Positions 1 through 7,037 of a stretch of 10,023 nucleotides of DNA are shown here, one piece after another. Position 1 is the stretch's first letter. Each line of letters begins with the position of its first letter. The position numbers were made by a program, and so were the translations under genes. Source of the stretch: Treponema sp. (GTDB lineage Bacteria > Spirochaetota > Spirochaetia > Treponematales > Breznakiellaceae); assembly GCA_009780595.1 (NCBI GenBank), contig WQZT01000042.1, forward strand, positions 1-10,023. The letters run 5' to 3'. Below the pieces are notes generated by a model. The model made no database searches. It saw only the letters and a list, made by a program, of their open reading frames with translations, and was not told the DNA's origin.

Positions 1-1
1 G

Positions 2-841
2 CTGAGCAGCTTGGGGGATTCCTGTCGGCAGGGCGAGTTTATCCTGTCGCGCTGGAAACCATACTACGCTTTTTTGGAGCGGATTCAGGGAAATCTGACT
101 TCCGGGGAAACGGCGACTTCGCAGAATGCGCCGGTTTCGCACGATGCACCACTTTCGCAGGAAGCGGCAGATTCGTGCCAGCTTGCGATAAAGCGTTTCG
201 TGTTTTCCCGCGCGCTGGATTGTTTTGTACGTCTTGCGGAAGATACCGCAAGCCAAAAAGACCCGGTGCTGCTGTTCCAGATAGGGCGCTGTTGCAAAGG
301 GGCGGGCAATTGGGGCGAAGCCCTGAAGTACCTTGAACTAGCCGGGCAGCTTCGGCGGGAAGATAGCGCCATACTCTCCGAGCTGGCGGATGTCAACGCG
401 CTGTTGGGCGACGACAGGGCTGCCAAGGCGCTTTTTAGGGAGGCTTTTTTTCTGGAGCCGCAGGATGTAAACCTTGCCGGGCTTGAATCGGAGGTTATTC
501 TGCAGCTTGCGAACGGAGTTAGGAAACTGGGGCATAGCGGCGGGGAACTTGCGGAGTGGATTCCGGTATGGGGCTGCATCTGGGGAATATTTTCGGTAAA
601 AAGGGAACTAAAACCAGTGGAATTGGGCCGGCTTAAACAATCGATCTTTGCGCTTGAAAACGAGTACCGCAGCAAGAGCGCAAGCCAGCCGCTTGTTAAG
701 CCCCGGCTATTGAACAGGTATTTTTGGCTCATAGATCACTATGATCATAGCAAGGATGTTTCGGGGTTAGATGAAACGGTGTTAAAAATTCAAGTCATCG
801 ATCCCGCAATATATGAACAGTACAGTAACAGGGAGTTTTAG
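2..841 (+). CDS. TPR-repeat protein, 5' end outside the window (partial)
   Basis: The reading frame is open to the left edge. The first possible start inside the window (TTG at 11) has no ribosome binding site, so the visible ~280 residues are probably the C-terminal part of a longer protein. Bases ~215-490 encode helix pairs of TPR type, with alternating small and large residues (for example FQIGRCCKGAGNWGEALKYL, then a second and a third similar unit ending in FLEPQD). TPRs bind proteins; no enzyme motif is visible. Before the TPRs lies a short low-complexity stretch of three 6-residue units (SQNAP-like). The C-terminal third is rich in charged and aromatic residues and matches nothing I recognise. 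The stop codon lies one base before the greA start, so the two are almost certainly co-transcribed and perhaps translationally coupled. Being next to a TPR-containing GreA suggests, without proving, a shared role. Confidence 0.75.
   Translation: MSSLGDSCRQGEFILSRWKPYYAFLERIQGNLTSGETATSQNAPVSHDAPLSQEAADSCQLAIKRFVFSRALDCFVRLAEDTASQKDPVLLFQIGRCCKGAGNWGEALKYLELAGQLRREDSAILSELADVNALLGDDRAAKALFREAFFLEPQDVNLAGLESEVILQLANGVRKLGHSGGELAEWIPVWGCIWGIFSVKRELKPVELGRLKQSIFALENEYRSKSASQPLVKPRLLNRYFWLIDHYDHSKDVSGLDETVLKIQVIDPAIYEQYSNREF
116..169 (+). repeat. Three tandem 18-bp units in the TPR-protein gene
   Basis: Three consecutive in-frame 18-bp units (116-133, 134-151, 152-169) encode TSQNAP, VSHDAP and LSQEAA. 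They share the pattern x-S-(Q/H)-x-A-(P/A) and a common TTCGCA core. They form a short hydrophilic spacer before the TPR helices. The units have diverged but their phase is exact, so they look like an old small duplication. Confidence 0.6.
831..835 (+). promoter_or_regulatory. Ribosome binding site that fixes the greA start
   Basis: GGGAG ends seven bases before the ATG at 843 and lies inside the last codons of the upstream TPR gene. The earlier in-frame ATG at 813 has no comparable site and would add ten unrelated residues, so 843 is preferred. Confidence 0.7.
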
Positions 842-842
842 T

Positions 843-3524
843 ATGTCTGAAGCGCTTCTCAAGAATGTTCAGGAAATGCTGAACGAGGAAAAATGGACAA
901 GGGCCACTCTGAGCAACTATTCAACCAGCCAGTTTAAGGACTTGGATGTTATCCTTAAACAAGCGCGGGAAGGCCGCTTTGACAGTGAACTTCTTAAAAT
1001 CTGCGAGGATCATCTGGCGCACACGAAAAACAGCATTATCGCGCTGTATCTCGGCGGCATGACGGCTCTGTCCCAGCAGATTATCGACGATGCGGCAATG
1101 ATCAACCTCGTAACGATCTTTGTGGATAATCACAAATGGCTGATCGTCAAGTATCTGTGCGAAAGGATGCTCAATTACGGAGAGTCCAAGTTCGCGCTGA
1201 GGACGCTGGGAGACTGTTACAAAAACGAAAACAACGAAGAGGCGGTTTTTGACGTTTGGGAACGGCTTGTTAAGGTAGATTATGAAGAAGCCGACCTTGC
1301 AAAATCGCTTGCTGAACGTTTTGAGAAGCAGGGAAACATCGAAAGCGCGGTAGATTTCTATAAAAAAGCCCTGCACCGCTATATCGCCAAGCAGCTTTTC
1401 AGCAATGTGAAGGAAATCTGGGATAAACTGCTGACGTTTTGCCCGGAGGACATTGATTTTTTCCTGCACGTTCAAAAGCGTGTTGCGAAAAACTTCGACG
1501 AGTTGAAGGCTGGCTCACTTCTGCGGGAAGTGTACACCATGTGCCTTACCCGCGAGGATATTAACACGGCGATTGCGATTTTGAAACTCATCCTTGAATA
1601 CGACAACGATGACCGCCAAGCCAGAAAGGACATTACCGACTGTTACCGCAAAAAGTACGAAGGCCACAGCCAGCTTGAGGCGTATATCCGCGTTTCAAGC
1701 CTCGCGCAGGGGCCGCGGAACGTCAAAGAGGCGGTGCAGGACTTTGAAAAGCACATCGCGTTTGATAAAGGTAACTTTGTTTTCCATAGAACGTGGGGCG
1801 TGGGGCGCATTGCCAATGTTCAGGGAGACGATATTGTGATCGATTTTGCCAAACAGCGCGGGCATGCAATGTCGCTGAAAATGGCAGTAAACGCCCTGCA
1901 AACGTTGGCGAAAGATCATATTTGGGTACTGAAGGCGACGTGGAAGAAGGAAAAACTGCACGACAAGGTAAAAGCTGAAATTTCATGGGCGCTGAAAACC
2001 GTCATCAAGAGTTTTGGCAATTCCTGCGACTTAAAGCGCGTAAAGATTGAGCTGGTTCCGTCTGCTCTTACTCAATCTGAGTGGACAACGTGGAGTTCAA
2101 AGGCGCGGGATATTCTGAAAACTGACCCGTCGTTTGGCATCAGCCCGGAAAACGTCGATATTTTCACGGTTCGCGAGCGTCCGATTAGCATCGAAGAAAA
2201 GCTGTACAACGAATTCAAGGCGGCGAAGCATTTCTTTGACCGCACGCAGACTCTTCGGAACTACGTCGCGCAAAAAGATGCGGAACTGGAATCCGAGTAT
2301 TTTACGGAGATGTTCGCGTACGTTGCCGGGTTTTTGAAGTACCATCAGGTGAATGAGCAGGTTGTGGCATCGTATTTGTTGGTAAAAGACCTTGTTGCCC
2401 AGCATCCGCACCTGGCAGGTTCGATCAAGATCAATTTTATGGAGCTTTTTGACGGTATCGAGGATACAACGGAATTGTTCCAGAACCTGAAAGACAACAA
2501 GTTGAAAGAGGAGTTCCTCAAGCATATTCAGTTGTTTGTACCCGGCTGGGCGGAAATTTACACCAAGCTTTTCCTGCGTTTCCCGATGGCTTCGATTGTT
2601 GCAAGCCTTCAGCGGGAAGGGCATGAGGACAAGCTGACTGTTCTTACGGCGACCTGTTTTGAGAACTACCGCGATTATCGGGAAGCGGCTGTTTGGCTGT
2701 ACAAGAACTCAAGCAATGAGGACTGGTTTAAGAAGGCGGCGATTCCCTTTGAGAAGCAGCTTTTGACGCTCATCCACGTGCTTAATATTACCTACCGTGA
2801 AATCGAGAACCGCCGTGATGTTCCTGAAAACCGGAAGCTGAACAAGCAGGCGTACACGATTCTGTTTAAGGAAGGGATTATCAACGGTTATATCGATACT
2901 GCCGAGGCGGATACGATTAAGCGCATTCACACGTTTATTGATGATATTAAAGACCTCGATCCTCAGGACAAGGATGATCTGAGAAGAAGGATTTTGAAGC
3001 GTTATCCTGACTTTAAGTTTTTCCGCACCGAAGAAAAAAAGACGGTTGCTCTTGGGCTTATTGTTACGCTTGGAAAGTATCAGGAAAAGCAGAAGGAGCT
3101 TGCCGCTATTATCGCGGAGGATATTCCTGCCAACTCGAAAGAAATCGAGGCTGCCAAACTGCACGGCGACTTGAGCGAGAACGCCGAATACAAGGCGGCG
3201 AGGGAAAAGCAGACGGAGCTTAACGCTAAGGTAACAAGGTTGCAAGAGGAAATCAACCGGGCGCAGCTTTTTGATCCTTCAAAGGTGAATACTGCGAAGG
3301 TTTCCTTCGGGACTAAGGTTACCCTTTTGAATAAAAACAGCGGTAAAAAGGAAGAATATACAATTCTTGGCCCGTGGGAATCCAACCCCGATGAGGGAAT
3401 TATTTCTTACCGCTCGCCGCTGGGCCGCGCTATTCTCAACAAGACTGCTGGAGAGGAAGCGGCTTTCTCGATGACAGGGGAAACGGTGCTGTACATTGTA
3501 GAAGCGATTTCTTCCGTGTTTTAA
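843..3524 (+). CDS. greA: Transcript cleavage factor GreA with a ~735-residue helical/TPR N-terminal extension
   Basis: GreA rescues backtracked RNA polymerase by stimulating cleavage of the RNA 3' end in the secondary channel. The last ~150 of 893 residues are a complete GreA. They carry the coiled-coil tip motif HGDLSENAEYKAAREKQ with acidic D776 and E779 (equivalent to E. coli D41/E44, the residues that activate Mg2+-dependent cleavage). The C-terminal FKBP-like domain follows (VSFGTKVTLL ... ILGPWESNPDEGIISYRSPLGRAIL ... VLYIVEAI). Ordinary GreA is about 158 residues; long forms with helical extensions are known in spirochaetes and chlamydiae. The extension here contains TPR-like helices (~110-260), a small beta-rich segment (FHRTWGVGRI, 314-323, then DIVIDF) resembling the SH3-like modules of transcription-coupled factors, and further alpha-helical repeats to ~730. 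The start is chosen at 843 on its ribosome binding site. One base separates it from the upstream TPR gene and 31 bases from the downstream gene. Confidence 0.93.
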   Translation: MSEALLKNVQEMLNEEKWTRATLSNYSTSQFKDLDVILKQAREGRFDSELLKICEDHLAHTKNSIIALYLGGMTALSQQIIDDAAMINLVTIFVDNHKWLIVKYLCERMLNYGESKFALRTLGDCYKNENNEEAVFDVWERLVKVDYEEADLAKSLAERFEKQGNIESAVDFYKKALHRYIAKQLFSNVKEIWDKLLTFCPEDIDFFLHVQKRVAKNFDELKAGSLLREVYTMCLTREDINTAIAILKLILEYDNDDRQARKDITDCYRKKYEGHSQLEAYIRVSSLAQGPRNVKEAVQDFEKHIAFDKGNFVFHRTWGVGRIANVQGDDIVIDFAKQRGHAMSLKMAVNALQTLAKDHIWVLKATWKKEKLHDKVKAEISWALKTVIKSFGNSCDLKRVKIELVPSALTQSEWTTWSSKARDILKTDPSFGISPENVDIFTVRERPISIEEKLYNEFKAAKHFFDRTQTLRNYVAQKDAELESEYFTEMFAYVAGFLKYHQVNEQVVASYLLVKDLVAQHPHLAGSIKINFMELFDGIEDTTELFQNLKDNKLKEEFLKHIQLFVPGWAEIYTKLFLRFPMASIVASLQREGHEDKLTVLTATCFENYRDYREAAVWLYKNSSNEDWFKKAAIPFEKQLLTLIHVLNITYREIENRRDVPENRKLNKQAYTILFKEGIINGYIDTAEADTIKRIHTFIDDIKDLDPQDKDDLRRRILKRYPDFKFFRTEEKKTVALGLIVTLGKYQEKQKELAAIIAEDIPANSKEIEAAKLHGDLSENAEYKAAREKQTELNAKVTRLQEEINRAQLFDPSKVNTAKVSFGTKVTLLNKNSGKKEEYTILGPWESNPDEGIISYRSPLGRAILNKTAGEEAAFSMTGETVLYIVEAISSVF

Positions 3525-3543
3525 CGCGCGTTTTGGAGACGTG

Positions 3544-3551
3544 AAGGAGGG
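3544..3551 (+). promoter_or_regulatory. Strong ribosome binding site for the VWA/FHA-like gene
   Basis: AAGGAGGG lies just before the ATG at 3556, with five bases between GGAGG and the start. It argues against the in-frame GTG at 3541, which would place the site inside the gene. The 31-base gap after greA shows no terminator or promoter, so the gene is probably read from the same transcript. Confidence 0.75.
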
Positions 3552-3555
3552 TCGG

Positions 3556-5586
3556 ATGAAAAGAACATTGCTATCCCTGATGCTTATAATGGGAATTGTT
3601 CGTGGCGTTTTTGCTCAGGCTGCCGGCCCCGTCGATCTCGTGGTGGTTTTGGATACTTCTACCGGAATGAGCAGTTATCATTGGGAGACGAACGATTATC
3701 TTGTTGGGCCGTTTTTGCGGGAATTTCTCCGTATTGGCGACACGTTTCATTTGATTTCTTTTGCAGAAACTCCGCGCCTTGAACTTTCCCGCCGTATGGA
3801 AAGTGCAGGCGACGCGGAGGTAATTATTGCGCGCTTGCTTTTAATGTCCCCGCTGGGCGCGGCGGCAGATCTCGGCGCGGCGCTTAATTTCGCCGAACGG
3901 CATATTGCCGCACTGCCGGTAGCCCGCCCTCGCAGGGTTATTCTTGTTTCCGATGGAGCTGCCCCCGCCGCAGAGCGCTTAATCAGCGCATCTTCCGCCC
4001 GTTTGCAAACAATGGGCGCTCAGTTGCAATTTGTTCGCGCACCGGTTGCCGGAAACGGCCCCGTGTCAGGGCGTCCGATTGTTACACCATCGCCAGCAGC
4101 GATTGCTCAACAGCCGGGCGCGGTTACGCCGCCCGCAGCGGGCGTTGTCGCACCGCCTTCGGCGGTTGCTCAACAGCCGGGCGCAGTTACACCGCCAGCG
4201 GTGGTGGGCGGTCAGCCGCCCGCAACGGGCGTTGTTGCACCGCCTCCGGCGGTCGCGCAACAGCAGCCAGGTACGGTTGCGCCGCCGCCAACTGCGGGTG
4301 TTCAGCCGCAGGCTCAACAGCCGGGAGCAGGAGGTACACCGCCTCCAGCGGCTGGTACGCAGCCACAAACCCAACCGGGCGCAGGTGCGCCGCCACCAAC
4401 GGCAGGTGTTCAATCGCCAGTTCAGCAACCACCTGGCACGGTTACATCTCCACCAACGGCGGGTGTTCAACCACAAGCCCAACAACCTAGTGTGATTACG
4501 CCACCTCCAACTGCGGGCAGTCAGCCGATAGCGCAACAACCTAGCACGCTTTCGCCTCCGCCAGCAGTGGGCGGTCAGCAGCAAACTCAGCAACCGGGTG
4601 CAAATACGCCGCTTCCAACGACTGGCGTTCAGCCAGAAGCTCAGCAACCGGGCACGGTTGCGCTTCCGCCAACGACTGGCGTTCAACTGCAAGATCAGCA
4701 ACCTGGCACGGTTGCGCTTCCGCCAACGACTGGCGTTCAACCGCAAGCGCAACAACCGGGCACGGTTACGTCTCCGCCAGTGGCGGGCGGTCAGCCGCAA
4801 GCGCAACAACCGGGCGCGGTTGCGTCTCCGCCAGCGGTGGGCGCTCAGCCGCAAGTCCGGCAATCTGGCACACGGGGTGCAGGAAGGCTTCCTCTTGCTC
4901 TCTTAATTCCCCTTGCAATTATGGTGCTGGGGGCTTTAGCATTTCTCGCTTTCTTTGTTGCAAGGCGTTTGCAGAATTCCCCGAACCGTACTATGGCGCA
5001 GGCGACAAAAACGCCGAATGCGGCAAGAATGCCGAATGCGGCGGGAATGTCGCGTGAGCAGAGTGTTGCGTATTCCGCAGATGCGGCTCTCCTGAGCAGT
5101 TATGCCGCCACGCAAAGAAGCGATGCGGCGGGGACAAGCACGTCTTTGCAGTACCCATCTCAGAGCCGCAGGCCGTTGCCGAAAGATAAAGTATACGTGC
5201 CTACTGATGGGCCAATGATGCTTAACCTCTTTGTCGAGGACCAGAGCACCGTTATCGGCAAAAGGAATATCCACATGGCAAAGGCGGGGCAAGTATTCAG
5301 CATAGGCGGTGGTAGATCATCGGATTTCCAGATTTTCCTTGTTTCCGTTCCGCAGCATATCGCGGAAGTAGTATGCCATACAAGAAACTGCACGTTTGTT
5401 CCTAAAAAGCCGAAATACTTCCCCGATATTGGCTCTCAACCTGTGCCGGACTGCATTGGGAAAAATATCCGCCTCGTTTCAGATAAAAATTATGAGCTTT
5501 ACATTAGGATCGAGCAGTACGAAGATCCGCTGAAAGCACTCAACAAACTGCTGAACTCAATTTCGGTTCCTGGTGAGGTTAAGTAA
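3556..5586 (+). CDS. Secreted/membrane VWA-domain protein with Pro/Gln repeat linker, one TM helix and FHA-like C-terminus
   Basis: I do not recognise a named gene; the architecture of the 676 residues is clear. Residues 1-20 are a signal peptide (MKR, hydrophobic core, cleavage near VFA-Q). Residues ~26-165 resemble a von Willebrand A domain: strand VDLVVVLDTSTGMS holds a MIDAS-like D33-x-S35, but the usual third residue is G37; LISFAE and VILVSDG (D133) follow as later core strands. Residues ~175-438 are rich in Pro, Gln, Gly, Ala and Val, with 18-residue repeats from 240. A helix at 445-469 spans the membrane and is followed by RR. Residues ~550-660 look FHA-like: FSIGGGRSSDFQIFL...PQHIAEV, with R587 and H601 where FHA domains have GR and SxxH, though the Ser register is shifted. 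Predicted topology is VWA in the periplasm and FHA-like domain in the cytoplasm. Role unknown; signalling across the envelope or anchoring of a complex are possibilities only. It closes the greA cluster and converges on fliL. Confidence 0.88.
   Translation: MKRTLLSLMLIMGIVRGVFAQAAGPVDLVVVLDTSTGMSSYHWETNDYLVGPFLREFLRIGDTFHLISFAETPRLELSRRMESAGDAEVIIARLLLMSPLGAAADLGAALNFAERHIAALPVARPRRVILVSDGAAPAAERLISASSARLQTMGAQLQFVRAPVAGNGPVSGRPIVTPSPAAIAQQPGAVTPPAAGVVAPPSAVAQQPGAVTPPAVVGGQPPATGVVAPPPAVAQQQPGTVAPPPTAGVQPQAQQPGAGGTPPPAAGTQPQTQPGAGAPPPTAGVQSPVQQPPGTVTSPPTAGVQPQAQQPSVITPPPTAGSQPIAQQPSTLSPPPAVGGQQQTQQPGANTPLPTTGVQPEAQQPGTVALPPTTGVQLQDQQPGTVALPPTTGVQPQAQQPGTVTSPPVAGGQPQAQQPGAVASPPAVGAQPQVRQSGTRGAGRLPLALLIPLAIMVLGALAFLAFFVARRLQNSPNRTMAQATKTPNAARMPNAAGMSREQSVAYSADAALLSSYAATQRSDAAGTSTSLQYPSQSRRPLPKDKVYVPTDGPMMLNLFVEDQSTVIGKRNIHMAKAGQVFSIGGGRSSDFQIFLVSVPQHIAEVVCHTRNCTFVPKKPKYFPDIGSQPVPDCIGKNIRLVSDKNYELYIRIEQYEDPLKALNKLLNSISVPGEVK
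4078..4869 (+). repeat. Pro/Gln-rich tandem repeat array, 54-bp (18-residue) units
   Basis: From 4273 to 4869 there are eleven successive units of 18 residues (one of 19), with a consensus near TVxxPPTAGVQPQAQQPG. Before that, 4078-4272 holds three degenerate units of other lengths with the same QQPG ends. Unit boundaries fall every 54 bp and keep the reading frame. Neighbouring units 4654-4707 and 4708-4761 share their first 33 bases exactly, which suggests recent duplication or homogenisation. Codon choice varies between the others, so the array is old but still evolving. The encoded peptide should be extended and partly polyproline II. Confidence 0.9.
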
Positions 5587-5594
5587 GAGGGAGG

Positions 5595-5627
5595 GCACAG
5601 CCGGATTTAGAATAATATCGGCTGTGC
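5595..5627. terminator. Hairpin 1 between convergent genes
   Basis: GCACAGCCG (5595-5603) pairs perfectly with CGGCTGTGC (5619-5627) around an A/T-rich 15-base loop, eight bases after the stop of the VWA/FHA-like gene. No U-run follows on either strand, so it is an imperfect intrinsic terminator. Its position between converging genes makes a bidirectional stop or 3'-end protection the natural reading. Confidence 0.6.
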
Positions 5628-5633
5628 GAACGG

Positions 5634-5662
5634 GGGGCTTTACCTCAAAAGAGCAAAGCCCC
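5634..5662. terminator. Hairpin 2, directly after fliL
   Basis: GGGGCTTT (5634-5641) pairs with AAAGCCCC (5655-5662), and CTC/GAG (5644-5646 with 5651-5653) can pair inside around an AAAA loop. It lies six bases beyond the fliL stop codon, which fits the 3' end of the motility transcript. No U-run is seen. The six bases 5663-5668 (GCTGTG) repeat the right arm of hairpin 1, so an alternative fold is possible. Confidence 0.6.
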
Positions 5663-5668
5663 GCTGTG

Positions 5669-6235
5669 TTAATTCAACTGCACAACATCGAGCTGGTTAA
5701 AGGTAACCATCCGCACCCGTGCAGAATTGAGAATCCGCGTGTTAAGGTGTTCCACGATTTCCTGCCGCAACCGAATTTCGTTTTCAGGGCGCATATCGTC
5801 AGCCCTTCTGGAACGGAAAAACAGCCGCACAAAGTCGCGCAGTTCGTGGAGGCGATCGGTTAATTCGTTCGAGGCTACGGTGTCGTTCAAATCAAAATGG
5901 ATAACCATATCTACCACAACTGAAAAAGGAATGGGGTCGTTTGTCTCGGTGCGAACCTGCCCAATGCTGGTAAACGCCGAAAAAGTAGGGCGCGTACCCA
6001 TAAACGGAGAAGCCGTTGGAATAATCGTCTGCGCCCGCCCGCCTTTGTTCAAAATATTGTAGGTTATGACGGAAACCGTAACAATAAACACCAGCGCTCC
6101 CAGCCCTATAGCCACGAATTTGAGCAAATTCGGCAACAACGCAAGCAAGCCGGAAGCTTTTTTCTTAGCTCCCCCCGCTCCTCCTCCTGCCGCAGCTTCT
6201 TCGCCTTCAAGATAAAGTTCATCGTTATCAGACAT
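5669..6235 (-). CDS. fliL: Flagellar basal-body-associated protein FliL
   Basis: FliL is a single-pass inner-membrane protein that surrounds the MotA/MotB stator and supports torque; in spirochaetes it affects periplasmic flagella. The 188 residues start with an acidic tail (DNDELYLEGEE), then a Gly/Ala-rich stretch and KKK (24-26). The transmembrane helix follows at ~40-62 (FVAIGLGALVFIVTVSVITYNIL). The periplasmic domain (~75-188) carries the family pattern of a short strand (FSVVVDMVIHFDL), a helix with DRLHELRDFVRLFFRSR, and the end EIRLRQEIVEHLNTRILNSARVRMVTFNQLDVVQ. The ribosome binding site AGGGAGG (6245-6251) is nine bases before the ATG. The gene is 52 bases after motB and is the last gene of the operon here; in other treponemes fliM would follow. 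Confidence 0.93.
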   Translation of the reverse strand: MSDNDELYLEGEEAAAGGGAGGAKKKASGLLALLPNLLKFVAIGLGALVFIVTVSVITYNILNKGGRAQTIIPTASPFMGTRPTFSAFTSIGQVRTETNDPIPFSVVVDMVIHFDLNDTVASNELTDRLHELRDFVRLFFRSRRADDMRPENEIRLRQEIVEHLNTRILNSARVRMVTFNQLDVVQLN

Positions 6236-6287
6236 ACCAAACTACCTCCCTGCAAAAAAATTCATCACTAAATAAAGTATACTACAC

Positions 6288-7019
6288 TCACAAATGTGCC
6301 GCATCTACAATAACAATATCCACGCGGCGGTTCAGCGCCCGCCCTTGCTCGGTTTCGTTGCTGGCAATCGGCATTGTCTCGGCAAACCCTGAAACCTGAA
6401 AGCGGCGCTCGTCAACGCCGAAGTCCGCCAAATACCGCAGTACCATCCGCGAACGTTCCGAAGAAAGATGCCAGTTATCCTGCCACGGCCCGTTGGGGTC
6501 TATCGAAACGGCGTCTGTGTGCCCTTCAAGGCGTATCCGCCGCCCGCCGACCTCCGGCGAATTGAGCAACTGCGCCGCACGGATCAGCAGTTCCCGCGTT
6601 GCTTCGATATTAACCCGCGCACTTGCTGGCTGAAAAAAAGCGTCAGAGGCAAGGCTGATGATAATCCCCCGCTCGTCCTGCGTTATCCTGACAATGTTGC
6701 TCCTAATCTCAGGTGCAAACAAACTTGTCGCCCGCCGCAGTGCAGTCCCCATCACCCGTCCCGCGTCAGATGATGGAAGGGTAAACACCGTGTTGCCCAA
6801 ATCCGCGCTCCGCCCCGGTGAAAGGGTATTGCCGCCGATATTTGCGCCAAGCCCCCGGTTCTGAAAGGTGGAGACAAGCGCCTCAATCTGGGCAGGGTCA
6901 ATATCCGCAGGATTAAACAGAGCTACGAAAAAGCACAGCAAAAGAGAAATCATGTCTGCGTAGGTTACAATCCACGCTTGGCTTACTTCACCTGCGTCTT
7001 TTTTCTTCTTTTTTGCCAT
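6288..7019 (-). CDS. motB: Flagellar stator subunit MotB
   Basis: MotB forms the ion channel with MotA and anchors the stator to peptidoglycan. The 243 residues begin with a Lys-rich cytoplasmic tail (KKKKK), then one transmembrane helix AWIVTYADMISLLLCFFVALF (15-35). This contains D22, the ion-binding Asp equivalent to E. coli D32. A linker/plug region follows, then an OmpA-type peptidoglycan-binding domain (~110-240): IISLASDAFFQPASARV, LEGHTDAV (T168, D169) and NWHLSSERS (182-190), the usual peptidoglycan-contact motifs. The start is fixed by the conserved Lys-rich N-terminus; AGGCGG (7024-7029), four bases away, is a modest ribosome binding site. It sits 47 bases after motA, separated by a hairpin. 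Confidence 0.96.
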   Translation of the reverse strand: MAKKKKKDAGEVSQAWIVTYADMISLLLCFFVALFNPADIDPAQIEALVSTFQNRGLGANIGGNTLSPGRSADLGNTVFTLPSSDAGRVMGTALRRATSLFAPEIRSNIVRITQDERGIIISLASDAFFQPASARVNIEATRELLIRAAQLLNSPEVGGRRIRLEGHTDAVSIDPNGPWQDNWHLSSERSRMVLRYLADFGVDERRFQVSGFAETMPIASNETEQGRALNRRVDIVIVDAAHL

Positions 7020-7037
7020 ACTGCCGCCTGTATCCCG

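Noticed and set aside
85..732. 215-residue - strand frame opposite the TPR gene
   Set aside because: Ser/Arg-rich composition with no recognisable domain and no ribosome binding site; the + strand frame has TPR helices and abuts greA.
813..842. Earlier ATG start for greA, adding MNSTVTGSFS
   Set aside because: It has no good ribosome binding site and would overlap the upstream gene; GGGAG is well placed for the ATG at 843.
921..3245. Long - strand frames opposite greA (175-184 residues)
   Set aside because: The + strand encodes a continuous recognisable protein; the antisense frames have no family features.
4078..4869. 54-bp repeats as a CRISPR-like or regulatory DNA array
   Set aside because: Units are contiguous without spacers, keep the codon phase and encode a coherent Pro/Gln-rich linker, so they are protein-coding repeats.
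4031..4906. Several long open frames over the repeat region on both strands (Arg-, Pro- or Ala-rich products, up to 265 residues)
   Set aside because: They arise from the GC-rich Pro/Gln repeat read in other frames. They have no ribosome binding sites or domain sense, while the repeat phase, signal peptide and TM support the + strand frame starting at 3556.
6242..6265. Seven-codon mini-ORF (MNFFAGR) just before fliL on the - strand
   Set aside because: No ribosome binding site of its own and very short; it runs through the fliL ribosome binding site, probably by chance.
6276..6283. TATACT-like -10 box / AGTATACT palindrome in the motB-fliL gap
   Set aside because: No matching -35 hexamer at 16-19 bases on the - strand, and the gap lies inside a tight operon; not enough for a promoter call.
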